Origin: Methanofollis liminatans DSM 4140
Lineage (GTDB): Archaea > Halobacteriota > Methanomicrobia > Methanomicrobiales > Methanofollaceae
Direction: 5' to 3'
Assembly: GCF_000275865.1 (NCBI RefSeq)
Contig: NZ_CM001555.1
Coordinates: forward strand, 1,075,706-1,139,705
DNA: 64,000 nt
Program-made: the position numbers and the translations under genes
In this document: positions 43,125 to 52,920 of the stretch, in pieces
Layout of the letters: each line of letters opens with the position of its first letter
Position numbering within the stretch: position 1 is the first letter of the stretch
The notes under the pieces: model-generated
The model's input: the letters and a program-made list of their open reading frames with translations, nothing else
Told to the model about the DNA's origin: nothing
The model's database searches: none

Positions 43125-43682
43125 ATGATTCTTGTCGACTGGCAGATCGAGGACCGGATCAGGAGGGGGCAGATCGGCATCGACCCCTTCGAGCCGGGGC
43201 TTATCCAGCCCAACTCGCTGGATATCAGGCTCGGGGACCATTTTGTCTGGTACGAACCCTGCGACGATGTGATCGACCCGTACGACCGGGCGAGCGTCGC
43301 CTCCCGCGTGCAGGAGACCCGCACCGACTCGATCGTCATGGCGCCCGGTGCCTTTATGCTCGCCGAGACCTTTGAAGCGGTCACGCTCCCCGACAATATT
43401 GTGGCGAGCATCGAGGGGAAGAGTTCCATCGCCCGCCTCGGGATCGAACTCCACCAGACCGGCGGCTGGATCGACGCCGGGTTCAGGGGTTCCATCACCC
43501 TCGAGATGTGCAACGTGAACCAGCGCCCTGTGCGCATGTATGCCGGGATGCCGATCGGTCAGCTGGTCTTCTACACGACCGAGCGCGCCGATCATCCGTA
43601 TAATCTCAAGAAAGACGCGAAGTATATGGATCAGCGCCAGGCGACCCTCTCGCGTTACCACGAGAATCCACGCGAGATTTGA
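43125..43682 (+). CDS. dcd: dCTP deaminase (possibly with dUTPase activity)
   Basis: Converts dCTP to dUTP for dTTP synthesis; some archaeal forms also hydrolyse dUTP. The 185-residue protein starts [12 protein letters not shown] and shows [13 protein letters not shown], the catalytic/trimer motif [12 protein letters not shown] and [18 protein letters not shown]. These fit Dcd; the sequence does not by itself separate monofunctional from bifunctional forms. Last gene of the gatC-to-dcd run. Confidence 0.94.
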   Translation: MILVDWQIEDRIRRGQIGIDPFEPGLIQPNSLDIRLGDHFVWYEPCDDVIDPYDRASVASRVQETRTDSIVMAPGAFMLAETFEAVTLPDNIVASIEGKSSIARLGIELHQTGGWIDAGFRGSITLEMCNVNQRPVRMYAGMPIGQLVFYTTERADHPYNLKKDAKYMDQRQATLSRYHENPREI

Positions 43683-43704
43683 AGGCATATATAGAGGAAC
43701 AGAG

Positions 43705-43714
43705 AATTTTATAA
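43705..43714 (+). promoter_or_regulatory. thrS promoter box A
   Basis: AATTTTATAA at about 33 bases before the thrS ATG, with a second TATA-like GCATATATAG at 43684. Initiation near 43737 leaves only about 8 bases of leader, nearly leaderless. Confidence 0.5.
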
Positions 43715-43744
43715 GGGATATCTGATCAGGTAAAGGGGTTTTCA

Positions 43745-45583
43745 ATGCGGCTTCTCTTAATTCACTCAGATCATATCGACTATCAGGCACAGAAGAAGAC
43801 GCCGGTCGCCGAAGAGGGCGCCGTCCTGCAGGACGGGCTCGATGAAGCGCTTGTCGCTTTCTGCGCCGTTGAATCGGCCGACGAAGAAGATATCGACGAT
43901 GTCGTGGACCGGACTGTGGCCGAGGTCCTCAAGACCGCCGGCGAACTGAAGACCGACCGGGTGCTCGTCTACCCGTACGCCCACCTCAGCTCTGATCTCG
44001 CTGCACCCGAGGCCGCCAAAAAGGCGCTCAGGGGCATCGAGGAAGGGCTCAATGCGGCTGGAGGGCTGACCGTCAGGCGTGCCCCGTTCGGCTGGTACAA
44101 GGCCTTCACCCTCTCGTGCAAGGGCCATCCCCTCTCCGAGCTCTCCCGCACGATCGTGCCGGGCGGCGAGGAGGAGGCGGCGAAGCCGGCCAAAAAGACC
44201 GTCACCCACACCTTCTTCGTCCTCACCCCCGAGGGCGAACGGAAAGAAGCCGAGGCGTGCGCCGACGACTCGCCCTTCGGCTCGCTCATCAAGAAGGAAC
44301 TCGGCCTCCCTGTTCAGGCCGGCGGCGAACCGATCCACGTGGACCTGATGCGCTCCAAGGAGTTCGTCGACTACGAGCCCGCCTCTGACATCGGCCACCT
44401 CCGCTGGATGCCCAGGGGCAGGCTCGTGCGCGACCTGCTCGGGGACTACGTCCTGGGGCTCGTCCTCGACTACGGCGGCATGCCGGTCGAGACCCCGGTG
44501 ATGTACGACCTCGACGACCCGGCGATCTCAGAGCACGCCGCCAAGTTCGGGGAGCGGCAGTACCGCTTCAAGAGCGGGAACCGGAACATGATGCTGCGGT
44601 TTGCGGCGTGCTTCGGCATGTTCTCCTTCATGCGGGACATGCACATCTCGCCCAACACCCTGCCGATGAAGATGTACGAGCTCTCGACCTACTCGTTCAG
44701 GCACGAGCAGTCTGGCGAGGTAATCGGGCTCAAGCGTCTCCGCGCCTTTACGATGCCTGATATGCATACCCTCTGCAAGGATATGGACAACGCCCTCCGC
44801 TGCTTTGAGGAGCAGCTCAGGATGGGCTGGCAGAGCGGCGTCGACCTCGGCACGCCTCTGGTCGGAGCGTTCCGCTGCACCCAGGACTTCTGGGAGCAGT
44901 ACGAGGACTGGGTGAAGGCGATCGTCAGGGAGTCGGGCGTGCCCATGCTCATCGAGATCCTCTCGGATCGCGTCCACTACTGGATCGCGAAGGTGGACCT
45001 TGCCGCCATCGACGGACAGGGCCGGCCGATCGAGAACCCGACCGTCCAGATCGACGTGGAGAGTTCCCTCCGGTTCGATATCTCGTATCATATGGACGGC
45101 GAGGAGGTTCACCCCCCGATCCTCCATTGCTCCCCCACCGGCTCGATCGAGCGGGTGATCTGCGCCATGCTGGAGAACACCGCCTACCAGTCGGTGCCCC
45201 GCCTCCCGACCTGGCTATCGCCGACGCAGGTGCGTTTTGTCCCGGTCTCAGAGCGGCACGCCGCCTATGCAATCGACCTCTGCGCCCGGATGAACGCCGC
45301 CGGCGTCAGGGCCGATGTGGATGACCGCGACGAGTCCGTGAACAAGAAGATCCGCGAGGCCGGGACCGAGTGGGTGCCCTATGTGGCCGTCATCGGCGAC
45401 CGCGAGATGGACGAGGGGAAGCTGACGGTTACCATCCGCAGCCTCTCTGACCCGAAGAAGCCGCACAAGGAGGAGATGACCTTCGACGCACTCGCATCCG
45501 CCGTGAAGGAGGAGTGCGCGGGCAAGCCCTTCCGCCCGATGTACACCGCAAAGCACCTTTCGGTGCGGCCGCGGTTCCTGTAA
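43745..45583 (+). CDS. thrS: Threonyl-tRNA synthetase (archaeal type)
   Basis: 612-residue ThrRS with the archaeal N-terminal editing domain, which resembles D-Tyr-tRNA deacylase ([15 protein letters not shown] through the [18 protein letters not shown] part) and removes serine from tRNA-Thr. The class II core has motif 2 ([16 protein letters not shown]) and motif 3-type sequence ([15 protein letters not shown]), and an anticodon-binding domain follows ([31 protein letters not shown]). The zinc-binding cysteine and histidines of the core are in the expected regions ([10 protein letters not shown]). Confidence 0.97.
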   Translation: MRLLLIHSDHIDYQAQKKTPVAEEGAVLQDGLDEALVAFCAVESADEEDIDDVVDRTVAEVLKTAGELKTDRVLVYPYAHLSSDLAAPEAAKKALRGIEEGLNAAGGLTVRRAPFGWYKAFTLSCKGHPLSELSRTIVPGGEEEAAKPAKKTVTHTFFVLTPEGERKEAEACADDSPFGSLIKKELGLPVQAGGEPIHVDLMRSKEFVDYEPASDIGHLRWMPRGRLVRDLLGDYVLGLVLDYGGMPVETPVMYDLDDPAISEHAAKFGERQYRFKSGNRNMMLRFAACFGMFSFMRDMHISPNTLPMKMYELSTYSFRHEQSGEVIGLKRLRAFTMPDMHTLCKDMDNALRCFEEQLRMGWQSGVDLGTPLVGAFRCTQDFWEQYEDWVKAIVRESGVPMLIEILSDRVHYWIAKVDLAAIDGQGRPIENPTVQIDVESSLRFDISYHMDGEEVHPPILHCSPTGSIERVICAMLENTAYQSVPRLPTWLSPTQVRFVPVSERHAAYAIDLCARMNAAGVRADVDDRDESVNKKIREAGTEWVPYVAVIGDREMDEGKLTVTIRSLSDPKKPHKEEMTFDALASAVKEECAGKPFRPMYTAKHLSVRPRFL

Positions 45584-45712
45584 ATTTTCTTTTTTTCCTG
45601 CAAAATCATTCGTTTTGTTTCTGGGGCAATGTCTCTCTGGTGTCTGGCGTTGCCTCAATCATCGCATCTGTGTCTGTTTTAGATCTGTCTTGCGGTTCCT
45701 CGGCAGATTATG

Positions 45713-45722
45713 TATTTATACT
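45713..45722 (+). promoter_or_regulatory. Box A upstream of first PPC-repeat protein
   Basis: The 321-base gap 45584-45904 has no gene. TATTTATACT at 45713-45722 is the best TATA element; initiation near 45745 would give a leader of about 160 bases. A GGAGG ribosome binding site lies 9 bases before ATG 45905. Confidence 0.4.
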
Positions 45723-45904
45723 AATGGATGAGAGTCTCTCGGACTCCCGGAGAGGTGCCGACCAGAGCCGTGCGATTTACGTAAAAACCGATTTGACCGC
45801 ATAAAACTACATTGAAGGAATATTCAGACGAACTACAGAAAAAATCAGCCGCATCAGAAACACCGCAGCGCGCATGAGGCATTCCTTTCTGGAGGGAGCA
45901 TATC

Positions 45905-47209
45905 ATGAGAGGTGAATATCTGAGCAAGTGCATTCGATTGACGTGCGCCGTCGTGCTCTTGGTCGTCGTCATCGGAATATCCGGATCGGCGGGGGGATCG
46001 GGGGTCGTGGAGTTCTCAGAACAACGCGCCATTGCGATCCCGATCGCGTTTGGTGAGAGTCTGACCGGCGAGATCACATCGGCAGGCTATATGAACACCT
46101 ACACCTTCCAAGCGGAGGCGAACGATTCGGTGTACATCAGGATGGGTACAAATTCTTCGTATCTGGATCCGATGCTGATCTTGCGGGGACCTGACGGGGT
46201 GGAGATCAATCGGACGTGGAGCTACCCTTCGACCGAGATCTATGAACTCATTGCTGCCGACGGGACGTACACCATCCTCGCCGGGGATGACAACGATTAC
46301 GACACCGGGGCGTACGGCCTTTTCCTTCAACGCACGAACAACCCGGGAAACACCGTTGATATTGTAGGAAAAAGTCTGAACGGCACCATCTTGATGACCG
46401 GGGGAATGCAGACATTTGTCTTCACCGCCGAAGGTGGGGATGCAGCATATATTCGGATGGGTACAAAATCCTCGTATCTGGACCCGATGCTGATCCTCTT
46501 CGGGCCTGACGGCCTGGAGATCACCCGGACACAGGGCTACACATCGACCGAGATCCATGAATTTGTCGCGGCAGACGGGACGTACACGGTCCTCGCGGGG
46601 GACGACGATGGTTATGACGTCGGGACGTTCGGCATTTTTGCCCAGGTGATGACCGATCCCGTGAACGCCACTCTGCTCCAGAGCGGAGATAACACAACGG
46701 CTACGATCACTGTTGCCGGCGGGATGAACACTTACCGTTTTGCGGCAGCCGCCGGGAAGAGATGCTTCGTCAGGATGGGTACAAAATCTTCGTATCTGGA
46801 TCCGATGCTGATCCTCTTTGGACCTGATGGCGAGGAAATTAACCGGACACAGGGCTACACATCGGCCGAAATCGACGAGGTTCTCTGGGCCGGCGGAATG
46901 TACTCTGTCCTCGCCGGGGACGACAACGGTTACGACTCCGGCAGTTACGGCCTTTACATCTGGCTGCAGGACCCACCGCTGCCGGTCGTGCCCTTCCCCG
47001 GCTATGAGGAGATGCCGACCGATCCCGACGGCGACGGCATGTACGAGGACATCGACGGCAACGGCGTGATCGGGTTCAACGATGTGGTGGTGTATTATGC
47101 GAACCTCCTGTTTATCGAGGAGAACGAGCCAGTGGAAGCCTTTGACTACGACGGCAGCGGCAGGATCGGGTTCAACGACGTGATCGTGCTGTACGGGGAG
47201 GTGACCTGA
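45905..47209 (+). CDS. Secreted protein: three PPC-like repeats and dockerin-like tail
   Basis: A 434-residue exported protein. Signal peptide with core LTCAVVLLVVVIGISGSAG. Three repeats of about 100 residues (roughly 45-140, 150-245, 255-352) resemble bacterial pre-peptidase C-terminal (PPC) beta-sandwiches: NTYTFQAEANDSVYIRMG, SSYLDPMLILFGPDG, GTYTVLAGDD.GYD.G.YGL. Then a tail of about 70 residues, PTDPDGDGMYEDIDGNGVIG and FDYDGSGRIGFNDVIVLYG, two EF-hand-like loops in dockerin arrangement. No enzymatic domain and no C-terminal anchor. First of four related surface genes; a clear ribosome binding site fixes the start. Confidence 0.82.
   Translation: MRGEYLSKCIRLTCAVVLLVVVIGISGSAGGSGVVEFSEQRAIAIPIAFGESLTGEITSAGYMNTYTFQAEANDSVYIRMGTNSSYLDPMLILRGPDGVEINRTWSYPSTEIYELIAADGTYTILAGDDNDYDTGAYGLFLQRTNNPGNTVDIVGKSLNGTILMTGGMQTFVFTAEGGDAAYIRMGTKSSYLDPMLILFGPDGLEITRTQGYTSTEIHEFVAADGTYTVLAGDDDGYDVGTFGIFAQVMTDPVNATLLQSGDNTTATITVAGGMNTYRFAAAAGKRCFVRMGTKSSYLDPMLILFGPDGEEINRTQGYTSAEIDEVLWAGGMYSVLAGDDNGYDSGSYGLYIWLQDPPLPVVPFPGYEEMPTDPDGDGMYEDIDGNGVIGFNDVVVYYANLLFIEENEPVEAFDYDGSGRIGFNDVIVLYGEVT
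46140..46830 (+). repeat. Three near-identical DNA blocks inside the PPC repeats
   Basis: About 60-base blocks at 46140-46199, 46454-46513 and 46773-46830 encode RMGTxSSYLDPMLIL.GPDG and differ at only a few positions in DNA, unlike the rest of each repeat. Such blocks favour recombination between repeats and point to recent homogenisation. Confidence 0.7.
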
Positions 47210-47472
47210 AAGGGCCGTCTCCCCCTCTGGTGCTGGCGCCAGGGTGATCCTGAGTTCCTCTTTTTTCTCTATCGCAGGTCTTCGAAGTTGTAGATAAAAA
47301 GCGGTGAGATCTGTGATCTCTGCCGTCACCAGATGGTAAAATGCCAAAAATGTGGGTGAATGCAATAGATTAATGTGCATAAATAGTATTATTATGATTT
47401 AATTGATGTTGTGTGGGTTATTTTTTTTATCTGTGGCTATAATGCATCCATTTCCTTGGCAAAATCTCGAAA

Positions 47473-47485
47473 TTATTATATATTT
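47473..47485 (+). promoter_or_regulatory. AT-rich island and box A before second surface gene
   Basis: The gap 47210-47619 has no gene. From about 47330 to 47490 it is strikingly AT-rich against a GC-rich background, ending in TTATTATATATTT, a strong TATA candidate. Initiation near 47505 leaves a leader of about 115 bases. GGAGG at 47610-47614 before ATG 47620 sets the start. Confidence 0.45.
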
Positions 47486-47619
47486 GTGCCCTGCAATTTA
47501 CCGCCTAGGGGGGTGAAGGCCGCCGTCTTATGTTCTGGCAGTGTCCCTCGATCACAACCTTCTCTAGCGCTTTTTCCTGAAAGGCCGATGGTTGTGGCCG
47601 CCCCTTGATGGAGGAAAAA

Positions 47620-49605
47620 ATGGGTACAATATCGTGCAGAGCTGGATTTACGCTGTTCTGCTTTTTCATGATCGCTATGATCTGCTGCGGCGGCGTCCAG
47701 GGACTGACCGTCCAGGCAGGTCCGGGCACCGAAGATATGAACTATTCTGTCTTCGAGGCCGATCCCGATCCCGGCCTTTTCCAGGCGAATGTGAGCAACG
47801 AGGCGCCCGAACCGATCGCCTTTGGCGAGAATGTCTTCGGCAGGATCCTGACGGCGGGCGAGGTCGACACCTACACCTTCTCGGCCGAGGCCGGGGATAT
47901 GGTGTATGTCAGGATGGGGATGGAGCGTACTTATACCAGTGCGAGATATCCCATCGTCATTCTGACCGGTCCGGACGGAAAAGAGATCGGGAGGGCCACC
48001 CACTATGCAGCGGCCTCGATGATCGTGCCCCTGGCATCGACCGGGTCGTACACCCTGATCGCCGGGTGCAGCGTTCCTGAAGATTACGGGCTTATTCTTC
48101 AGCGCACGAACAACCCGGGAAATGCGATCCCTCTGAACGGCGATTTCTACCATGGAGAGATCACGGTCAAGGGCGGCAAGGATACCTTTACCTTTGCGGG
48201 TGCAAAAGGCGATGTGGCATATGTCCGGTTGATAGACCTGAAACCGAGTCATGGTCTTGTGATCACCCTTTACGGCCCTGACGGGAAGGAAGTGAAGAGC
48301 GTCGATGGCACTAACGTCGTGGGAATGTTGCAGAACCTTCCCGAATCAGGGGATTACACGGTGATGGTCGGCGATGGTGAGTCTGGATTTACCGAGTATG
48401 TGGTCTATCAGCAATGCGCGAACGATCCCGCGGCGGCGACTTCCCTACGAATCGGCATCAACACCGAGGCGAAGATCACCTTCCTCGGTGAGGTCGATAC
48501 CTACCAGTTCCCGGCCGAGAGGGGGAGTTCAGGATACATAAAAATGAGCAGCAGCGCGATCGGGTCCACGATGATCCTTTTCGACCCCGACGGGAAGGTG
48601 GTGGCGTCAGGTGCAGAAATACATTTTACCTCTGAATATACCGGGTCCTACACGCTCCTCGCCTTTGACGACGACGGGCGAAACACCGGGGACTATCTGG
48701 TCTATCTCTGGCTGGCCGGGCCTGAGGATGTGCACGCCAGTTTTACCGTAAACACCACCTCGGGCCAGGTGCCGCTCACGGTCAGGTTCGACGACGAGTC
48801 CACCGGTTCTCCGGCGTCATGGACATGGGACTTCGGCGACGGTGCCGTCTCGACAGAGCAGAACCCTCTTCACACCTATTCTGAACCGGGCGTCTTCAAC
48901 GTCTCGCTCTGTGTGGAGGATCTCAACGGCGCGAACGACACCCTGGCCGAGGAGGGGTATATCACTGTGTACGCCCCGCCCCCTGCAATCTCATTCAGGC
49001 CTCAGAACGCCTCGGTCACCCTCGGCGGTGAGTCCTTCCTCACCCTCGTGCTGGAGCGCGCCGACGAAGGCCTCGCAGGCTATAACGTCACGCTCTCTCT
49101 TTCAGATCCCGCACTGGCGTCTGTGACAACTATAGCCTTCCCTGAATGGGCGCTTCTCGGTAGAAACGGCACTGTGCCTGCAGATTCGATCTGGCTGGCG
49201 GCCGTCGACCTGGAGGATCAGATCGAGGAGGGGGCGCTGAACGTCTCACTTGGCACCATCGGGTTCAGGGGGGTTGCCGTCGGCGAAAGCGAGATCCTGA
49301 TCTCGGTTGACAGGATGACCGGTGATGTGGGTGGATATGTCAGGACATCGCCGGTGCCGGGCATCCTGAATGTCACTGCCGATCTCGATCCTTTCCCGGG
49401 CTTCAATGAAACGCCCACCGACCCTGATCACGACGGGCTCTTCGAAGATGTCAACGGAAACCAGGTGATCGACTACAACGATGTTGTCGTCTACTACCAG
49501 AACCTCGAATGGATACCTGAACACGAAAATGTTGTCTTTTTTGATTACAATGCCAACGGGGAGATCGATTACGACGATGTGGTGTGCCTGCATTGTGAAC
49601 TCTGA
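47620..49605 (+). CDS. Secreted protein: PPC-like repeats, PKD, cohesin-like and dockerin-like modules
   Basis: A 661-residue exported protein with signal peptide FTLFCFFMIAMICCGGVQG. Residues about 60-365 hold three PPC-like units related to those of the upstream gene (VDTYTFSAEAGDMVYVRMG, QRTNNPGNAIPL). A PKD domain (370-455, SWTWDFGDGAVSTEQNP) follows, then a beta-rich module (456-590) with VTLGGESFLTLVLE and NGTVPADSIWLAAVDLE that I read as cohesin-like, then a dockerin-like EF-hand tail (596-661, DVNGNQVIDYNDVVVYY). ATG 47620 has an excellent ribosome binding site; upstream ATG 47608 and TTG 47605 do not. The same chain carrying both cohesin-like and dockerin-like modules recalls Archaeoglobus surface proteins. 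Confidence 0.8.
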   Translation: MGTISCRAGFTLFCFFMIAMICCGGVQGLTVQAGPGTEDMNYSVFEADPDPGLFQANVSNEAPEPIAFGENVFGRILTAGEVDTYTFSAEAGDMVYVRMGMERTYTSARYPIVILTGPDGKEIGRATHYAAASMIVPLASTGSYTLIAGCSVPEDYGLILQRTNNPGNAIPLNGDFYHGEITVKGGKDTFTFAGAKGDVAYVRLIDLKPSHGLVITLYGPDGKEVKSVDGTNVVGMLQNLPESGDYTVMVGDGESGFTEYVVYQQCANDPAAATSLRIGINTEAKITFLGEVDTYQFPAERGSSGYIKMSSSAIGSTMILFDPDGKVVASGAEIHFTSEYTGSYTLLAFDDDGRNTGDYLVYLWLAGPEDVHASFTVNTTSGQVPLTVRFDDESTGSPASWTWDFGDGAVSTEQNPLHTYSEPGVFNVSLCVEDLNGANDTLAEEGYITVYAPPPAISFRPQNASVTLGGESFLTLVLERADEGLAGYNVTLSLSDPALASVTTIAFPEWALLGRNGTVPADSIWLAAVDLEDQIEEGALNVSLGTIGFRGVAVGESEILISVDRMTGDVGGYVRTSPVPGILNVTADLDPFPGFNETPTDPDHDGLFEDVNGNQVIDYNDVVVYYQNLEWIPEHENVVFFDYNANGEIDYDDVVCLHCEL

Positions 49606-49885
49606 ATGATTGGTGGTCCTGCCCCCCTCCCCTCATTCTCCGGAAACCTGGGTAAATTACTGTCCAGATACTCCTGCACTCATGCCTGGGGGTGCTGGTG
49701 ATGCACGGGCTTATTTTGCTTTGAATGGGGTAATCAAAATCCAAAATTATATTCTGTTGTTTGTGACACTGCTGGAAATTATTAAATATTTTCGTTGTGC
49801 ATGCTATGCAACCGGGAGTAAATATTGCGTATAATGTGTTATAATTGCCCATTAATGTCCTGATTTCATTCCTGCCCTTGATGTC

Positions 49886-49896
49886 CATAAATATTT
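49886..49896 (+). promoter_or_regulatory. AT-rich region and box A before protease gene
   Basis: The 358-base gap 49606-49963 has no gene. 49720-49900 is AT-rich and contains several TATA-like stretches; CATAAATATTT at 49886-49896 is best placed, with initiation near 49917. GTATAATG near 49827 is an alternative. Confidence 0.4.
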
Positions 49897-49963
49897 GGGC
49901 CTGGGGATGTGAAACCGTGCGCTGATGAAGGATTCGGGCGCTCCTGGACGATGGAGGGGGTCT

Positions 49964-52900
49964 ATGTCATATACCATTTTAAAGAGAGGCATGGGGAGGG
50001 CAGTGATCATTTTGATGGTCCTGCTGGCCACTATGGCCGGTGGAGCCGCCGCAGCGCAGTCCGGCGACGTATCGGCCGCGGAGATCATGGGGTCCGGACC
50101 GGCGGCGTTCAAAGGGGCGCTTGCCGGCTATGAAGAGAAGGTATCGACTGATCTGGTTCTGCTCATGAGGGGTGCGTTCGTCTCAGGCCCCGACGGGATC
50201 GAGATCGGGGATCTGGCGGACGCGGCGTACAGCCGCAGCATACCGGCGTCGTCGGTCATGACCGATGAGAGCGGAAAGACGAAGGTCTACGTCTATGTGC
50301 AGGTCGTGCCGCCGGCGTCGACGGCGGTGATCGACCCCTATGCCGTGGAAGTGACCGACCGCGACGAGGAGGCGCACCTGGCGGTCGCCTGGGTGGAGAC
50401 GGACAGGATCGACGATCTCGCGGCGCTGCCTGAGGTCGGATCGGTGGAGATCGTCTACCCGCCGGTCGTCTACAGCAGCGCCGCGCCGCGGGCCGGGTCG
50501 GTCGAGTGTGAGGCAGACACCATTCTCAAGACAGCACAGTTGCGCGAAAAAACCGGCTACGCGGGTGCCGGGATGAAGGTGGGGATCCTCTCGGACAGTG
50601 CAGACCAGTGGCAGGAGGCCGCCGCAAAGGGCGACCTGCCCGCCGACGTCCATATCCTTGCCGACTATGCCGGGGACGACGAAGGCACGGCGATGCTCGA
50701 GATCGTCCACGACCTGGCCCCTGAGGCCGAACTCTACTTCCACACCGCTTATCCCAACGCCGTCACCTTCACGACCGGGATCACCGCCCTCGCTGATGCG
50801 GGATGCCAGGTGATCTGCGACGATATCGGCTGGTTGACCGAGCCTTTCTTCGAGGACGGGTATGTCGCTTCGCACGTACGGAACCTCCTGGAGAAAAGGG
50901 ACCTGATCTACGTCTCGGCGGCAGGCAACGATGCCGGAGGGATCCACTACCAGGGGGCGTTCCAGAACGACGGCTCTGGCTGGCACTCCTTTGCCGCCGG
51001 ACGGAACCTCCTGCTCACCCAGATCGATCCGGGATCAGGGGGGCAATCGAACTCCTTCCTGATTGTTCTCCAGTGGGACGACGTCTGGGAAAAGTCGTCC
51101 AATGATTACGATCTCTATCTGGTCGGGCAGGACGGAAACGGGTATTACGAGATCATGAACAGCTCGAAGGTGCAGGACGGCGACGACAAGCCGATGGAGA
51201 TCATCGAGGGAACCTACAGCGGTTCTACGGTCTCCCAGGTGTACCTCGCGGTTGTGGCCGCGAACGGCGCCGCACCGCGGAACCTTGAGATCTTCATCTT
51301 CAGCGGCGGTAAATTCAACGACCCGGTCGCCTCGGACGCCGATACGATCTTCGGCCACCCGGCGGTCTCCGGTGTGGTGGCCGTCGGGGCGATCAGCGCC
51401 TCAGATCCGGGCAACGACACGATCGAACCGTTTTCCTCGTGCGGGCCGGTGACCATCTCCAACCCTGCGCCTGAGGTGAGGAACAAGCCCGACATCTGTG
51501 GCATCGACGGCGTGCGCGTCACCGGTGCGGGCGGGTTCCCGAGTACATTTTACGGCACCAGCGCCGCAGCCCCGACTGTAGCCGGCGTGACCGCACTGGT
51601 CTGGGGGCTTGACCTCAAGCAATCGCCCGATACGATCAAGGAGGCGCTCTACGCCGGGGCCGTCGACCTCGGCGAGGCCGGATGGGACCCTGTCTTCGGC
51701 TATGGGCGGGCCGACGCCATGGCGGTGGCAGTGCAGCCTGAGCTCTCGGCGAACTTCTCAGCCTCGCCGCTTTCCGGCCCTGCGCCGCTGACAGTCCAGT
51801 TCACCGATCTTTCCACTGGAACGATTACGGCCTGGCAATGGGACTTCGGCGACGGCGCTGCCTCGGGTGAACAGTATCCTGAACACGTCTACGCGGCCGA
51901 GGGGCTCTATACCGTCAGCCTCATGGTCTCCGACGGGCAGGGCAACAGCGACACCCTTGTGATGACCGACTACATCAACGTCTCTGCTGCCCAGGTCGAG
52001 AATGTCACCGCAGACTTCACGGCCGACGTCACCTCCGGCACCGCGCCGCTGACCGTCCAGTTCACCGATCGCTCGACCGGGCCTGTTACGGCGTGGGGAT
52101 GGGACTTCGGCGACGGCGCCTCATCGAGCGAGCAGCACCCCGAGCACACTTACCTGCAGGCTGGCACCTACACCGTCTCCCTGACGGTCACCGGCGAGGA
52201 TCAGAGTGATACCCTCATTCGGGGGGGCTACATCTCGGTGGAACCCGCCGGTGAGGTCGACGCGAACCTGACCTTTGTCCCGGCAGGGGCAACCCTCGCG
52301 CCAGGCACGGAAACCGCATTCACCATTCTCATGGACAGGGCAGCGGCTGGCATCGCGGGCTACACGATCACCGTGTCCCTCGACGACCCGGCGATCGGTG
52401 AGATCACCGCCGTTTCATTCCCTGCATGGGCCGGGCTGAAGAGCAACGGCACCCTTCCCGCAGACTCGGTCTGGATCAGGGCGGTCGATCTCGAAGGGAA
52501 TGCCGGGACCGGGAACATCACGCTCTGCACGGTCACGGTGCGGGGCGACACCGAGGGGACGACGACACTCTCGATCCTGGACAACGCCACCCTGGAGGAT
52601 AGGGAGGGCGGCATCTACACCTTCGCCACCGTGCCGGCGACCCTGACGGTCGGGGCTGCGGCAGTCCTCCCGTTCCCGAAACCTGACGGCACCACCTATC
52701 CCGCCCCCACCGACCCGGACGGCGACGGCCTGTACGAGGACGTCGACGGCAACGGCCGGATCGGGTTCAACGATGTGGTGGTGTATTACACGAATCTGCA
52801 GTTCGTTGAGGATAACCAGCCGCTGGAAGCGTTCGACTATGACAGGAACGGCCGGATCGGGTTCAACGATGTGATCGTCCTGTACGGGATGATCGCCTGA
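49964..52900 (+). CDS. Secreted subtilisin-fold protease with PKD, cohesin-like and dockerin-like modules
   Basis: A 978-residue exported protein. Signal peptide GRAVIILMVLLATMAGGAAAA. The peptidase domain (about 200-590) has the Asp region VGILSDSADQ (D211, D214), the oxyanion SAAGN (N322) and nucleophile YGTSAAAPTVAG (S533). Where subtilases have HGT the sequence reads DDEGTAMLEIVHDLAPEA, with E240 in the His position, as in a known divergent S8-like group. Two PKD domains (about 594-765), a cohesin-like module (765-905, NGTLPADSVWIRAVDLE) and a dockerin-like tail (912-978) follow. GGAGG 6 bases before ATG 49964 fixes the start. Probable role: surface-anchored processing or remodelling of envelope proteins. 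Pairs with the downstream gene 20 bases away. Confidence 0.83.
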   Translation: MSYTILKRGMGRAVIILMVLLATMAGGAAAAQSGDVSAAEIMGSGPAAFKGALAGYEEKVSTDLVLLMRGAFVSGPDGIEIGDLADAAYSRSIPASSVMTDESGKTKVYVYVQVVPPASTAVIDPYAVEVTDRDEEAHLAVAWVETDRIDDLAALPEVGSVEIVYPPVVYSSAAPRAGSVECEADTILKTAQLREKTGYAGAGMKVGILSDSADQWQEAAAKGDLPADVHILADYAGDDEGTAMLEIVHDLAPEAELYFHTAYPNAVTFTTGITALADAGCQVICDDIGWLTEPFFEDGYVASHVRNLLEKRDLIYVSAAGNDAGGIHYQGAFQNDGSGWHSFAAGRNLLLTQIDPGSGGQSNSFLIVLQWDDVWEKSSNDYDLYLVGQDGNGYYEIMNSSKVQDGDDKPMEIIEGTYSGSTVSQVYLAVVAANGAAPRNLEIFIFSGGKFNDPVASDADTIFGHPAVSGVVAVGAISASDPGNDTIEPFSSCGPVTISNPAPEVRNKPDICGIDGVRVTGAGGFPSTFYGTSAAAPTVAGVTALVWGLDLKQSPDTIKEALYAGAVDLGEAGWDPVFGYGRADAMAVAVQPELSANFSASPLSGPAPLTVQFTDLSTGTITAWQWDFGDGAASGEQYPEHVYAAEGLYTVSLMVSDGQGNSDTLVMTDYINVSAAQVENVTADFTADVTSGTAPLTVQFTDRSTGPVTAWGWDFGDGASSSEQHPEHTYLQAGTYTVSLTVTGEDQSDTLIRGGYISVEPAGEVDANLTFVPAGATLAPGTETAFTILMDRAAAGIAGYTITVSLDDPAIGEITAVSFPAWAGLKSNGTLPADSVWIRAVDLEGNAGTGNITLCTVTVRGDTEGTTTLSILDNATLEDREGGIYTFATVPATLTVGAAAVLPFPKPDGTTYPAPTDPDGDGLYEDVDGNGRIGFNDVVVYYTNLQFVEDNQPLEAFDYDRNGRIGFNDVIVLYGMIA

Positions 52901-52920
52901 TAGATACTCTGGAGCGAAAT

